Assembly (NCBI RefSeq): GCF_026341815.1
Contig: NZ_JAPENX010000001.1
Coordinates: 1,612,001 to 1,676,000, forward strand
DNA: 64,000 nt
Direction: 5' to 3'
Origin: Streptomyces sp. NBC_00572
GTDB taxonomy: Bacteria > Actinomycetota > Actinomycetes > Streptomycetales > Streptomycetaceae
The notes beneath the pieces are model-generated. The model made no database searches. It was not told where the DNA came from and saw only the letters and a list, made by a program, of their open reading frames with translations. The first letter of the stretch is position 1. Each line of letters begins with the position of its first letter. Shown piece after piece: positions 63,197 through 64,000 of this stretch. The position numbers were made by a program, and so were the translations under genes.

Positions 63197-63222
63197 GCAC
63201 CCCTGGCATATGCCGGGGGTGC
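63197..63222. promoter_or_regulatory. 26-base near-perfect palindrome
   Basis: GCACCCCTGGCAT and ATGCCGGGGGTGC (13-base arms, one G-T) with no loop. With four A residues before it, it could be an operator or, as RNA, a hairpin. 84 bases before the next start codon. Confidence 0.45.
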
Positions 63223-63305
63223 ACGATACTCCTCACCCTCCCCATCTGTCCGGAATTCCGTGAACTCTCGGCGACCGAGGCGTTACGGCCGGTAGATCTG
63301 GAGCC

Positions 63306-63932
63306 ATGACGACGTGGCTGCGCGAAGAAACCCCGCACGACATCTTCCGGTTCCTCCGGGAGGGCGACGAAGGGCGGCACCAGACCGCTCGGGTGACCGC
63401 CGACGGGGCCGCCTGGCTCGCCTCGGCCACCGGGGGCCGCGAGGCCGCGCTCACCCGCTGGGAGGCCCGCCCGGACTCCCCGGCGGCGCTGCCCTGCGGG
63501 ACCGTCTTCGACGTCGTCAACGTGGACCCGGTCTTCGGTCGCCGGATGCTGGGCCGGCTATGGGAGGAGGGCCCGGGTTCGGGTCCCGTCGCCGTGCACC
63601 GGGGCCGGATGATGCTGTTCGCCGCGCCCGGTACGGCCCAGCGGCTGCCGGCCCTCCTGGACTGGGAGGAGTGGGGGGAGGCGGTCCCCCGGCCGCTCTG
63701 TCACGGGGTCGGGGACGCGGTGACCGTGCCGCCGCTCGTGCCGTCCGGCACCTCGGGGCCCCGCTGGCTGGTGGCGCCCGACACCCGGAGCCCCTGGCTG
63801 CCGGGGCCCGAGGTCGTGCTCTGGGCCTGCGTGCGGGCCGTCCGGGCCGCTTCCGCCGCCGACGTGCGGGTATCGATTTTTCCTCCCGCCGATCCGGGTG
63901 CTAATGTCTACGACGTCAGCAGGCGCCGCTAG
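63306..63932 (+). CDS. Hypothetical protein, possibly primase/polymerase (PrimPol) N-terminal-like
   Basis: A 208-aa protein. ALPCGTVFDVVNVDPVFGRR and the following RGRMMLFAAPGTAQRLPALL are reminiscent of the actinobacterial 'bifunctional DNA primase/polymerase' N-terminal family, where a similar DVxNVD acidic strand is seen; active-site completeness cannot be shown here and the assignment is weak. Start is ATG 63306. The last 10 bases of the gene, including its TAG stop, are the first bases of the tRNA-Lys gene, so the protein end is read from tRNA sequence. Confidence 0.55.
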   Translation: MTTWLREETPHDIFRFLREGDEGRHQTARVTADGAAWLASATGGREAALTRWEARPDSPAALPCGTVFDVVNVDPVFGRRMLGRLWEEGPGSGPVAVHRGRMMLFAAPGTAQRLPALLDWEEWGEAVPRPLCHGVGDAVTVPPLVPSGTSGPRWLVAPDTRSPWLPGPEVVLWACVRAVRAASAADVRVSIFPPADPGANVYDVSRRR

Positions 63933-63996
63933 CTCAGTTGGTTAGAGCAGCTGACTCTTAATCAGCGGGTCCGGGGTTCGAGTCCCTGGCGGCGCA
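63923..63996 (+). tRNA. tRNA-Lys (CTT)
   Basis: Complete 74-nt cloverleaf: acceptor GCGCCGC with GCGGCGC, anticodon stem GCTGA/TCAGC with loop CTCTTAA (anticodon CTT), T loop TTCGAGT, discriminator A at 63996, no CCA encoded. Its 5' end overlaps the stop of the preceding gene by 10 bases. Its 3' end, a common integration site for mobile elements, is at the edge of the window. Confidence 0.97.
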
Positions 63997-64000
63997 CAGA

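Noticed and set aside
62688..63263. Alternative 191-aa frame overlapping the small hypothetical gene and running through the 38-bp repeat
   Set aside because: Arg/Gly-rich composition with repeat-encoded tail; the overlapping frame from 62713 has a better start and ordinary amino-acid composition.

Overview
The window is chromosomal DNA of a Streptomyces (or a very close relative). The coding is GC-rich throughout with G/C-ending codons. It carries a complete desferrioxamine operon under DmdR-type iron boxes, adpA with a single TTA (bldA) codon next to oligoribonuclease, a perfect CebR box, a DasR-like box, and many secreted enzymes. From memory, the order desABCD, hexosaminidase, glmS, adpA, orn matches the SCO2782-SCO2793 part of the S. 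coelicolor core. No insertion sequence, phage module, rRNA or CRISPR array was seen.

Layout. (1) 1-6.5 kb: truncated secreted S37 aminopeptidase, two small envelope proteins, a fused heterodimer-type ABC exporter, a 50-aa membrane peptide, and a small orphan protein resembling the C-terminal (Cas11c) part of Cas8c. (2) 6.5-12.6 kb: a ureohydrolase/TPP-enzyme/sodium-symporter cluster divergent from a PucR regulator, probably for uptake and breakdown of a guanidino compound. (3) 12.6-15.9 kb: a signal-less metzincin-like protease, a secreted sensor-like protein and an XRE protein with a transmembrane segment. (4) 15.9-21.3 kb: acyl-CoA dehydrogenase, thioesterase, cation efflux, and a secreted FG-GAP protein. 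(5) 21.3-28.7 kb: phosphatase, then a TetR regulator divergent from a leucine/isovalerate-type catabolic operon (biotin-dependent carboxylase pair, HMG-CoA lyase, acyl-CoA dehydrogenase). (6) 28.7-34.9 kb: siderophore-interacting protein and desABCD. (7) 34.9-43.7 kb: hexosaminidase, glmS, acetate transporter, universal stress protein, adpA, orn, tRNA-His. (8) 43.7-49.6 kb: cellulose-binding GH10 xylanase, GH74 xyloglucanase and GH18 chitinase. (9) 49.6-56.2 kb: two-component system, methyltransferase-like and regulatory genes. (10) 56.3-61.3 kb: PAP2 enzyme followed by a three-gene Fe-S nuclease / unknown / SF1 helicase module. (11) 61.3-64 kb: thioredoxin-like and TetR pair, small hypothetical genes, and tRNA-Lys at the very end.

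How they fit together: the window combines polymer degradation (xylan, xyloglucan, chitin) under sugar-responsive boxes, iron scavenging under iron boxes, branched-chain acyl-CoA catabolism under a TetR repressor, and the developmental regulator AdpA. The two most unusual parts are the nuclease/helicase operon at 57.1-61.3 kb, which looks like a Dna2-type enzyme split over three polypeptides, and the orphan Cas11c-like protein at 6.1 kb.
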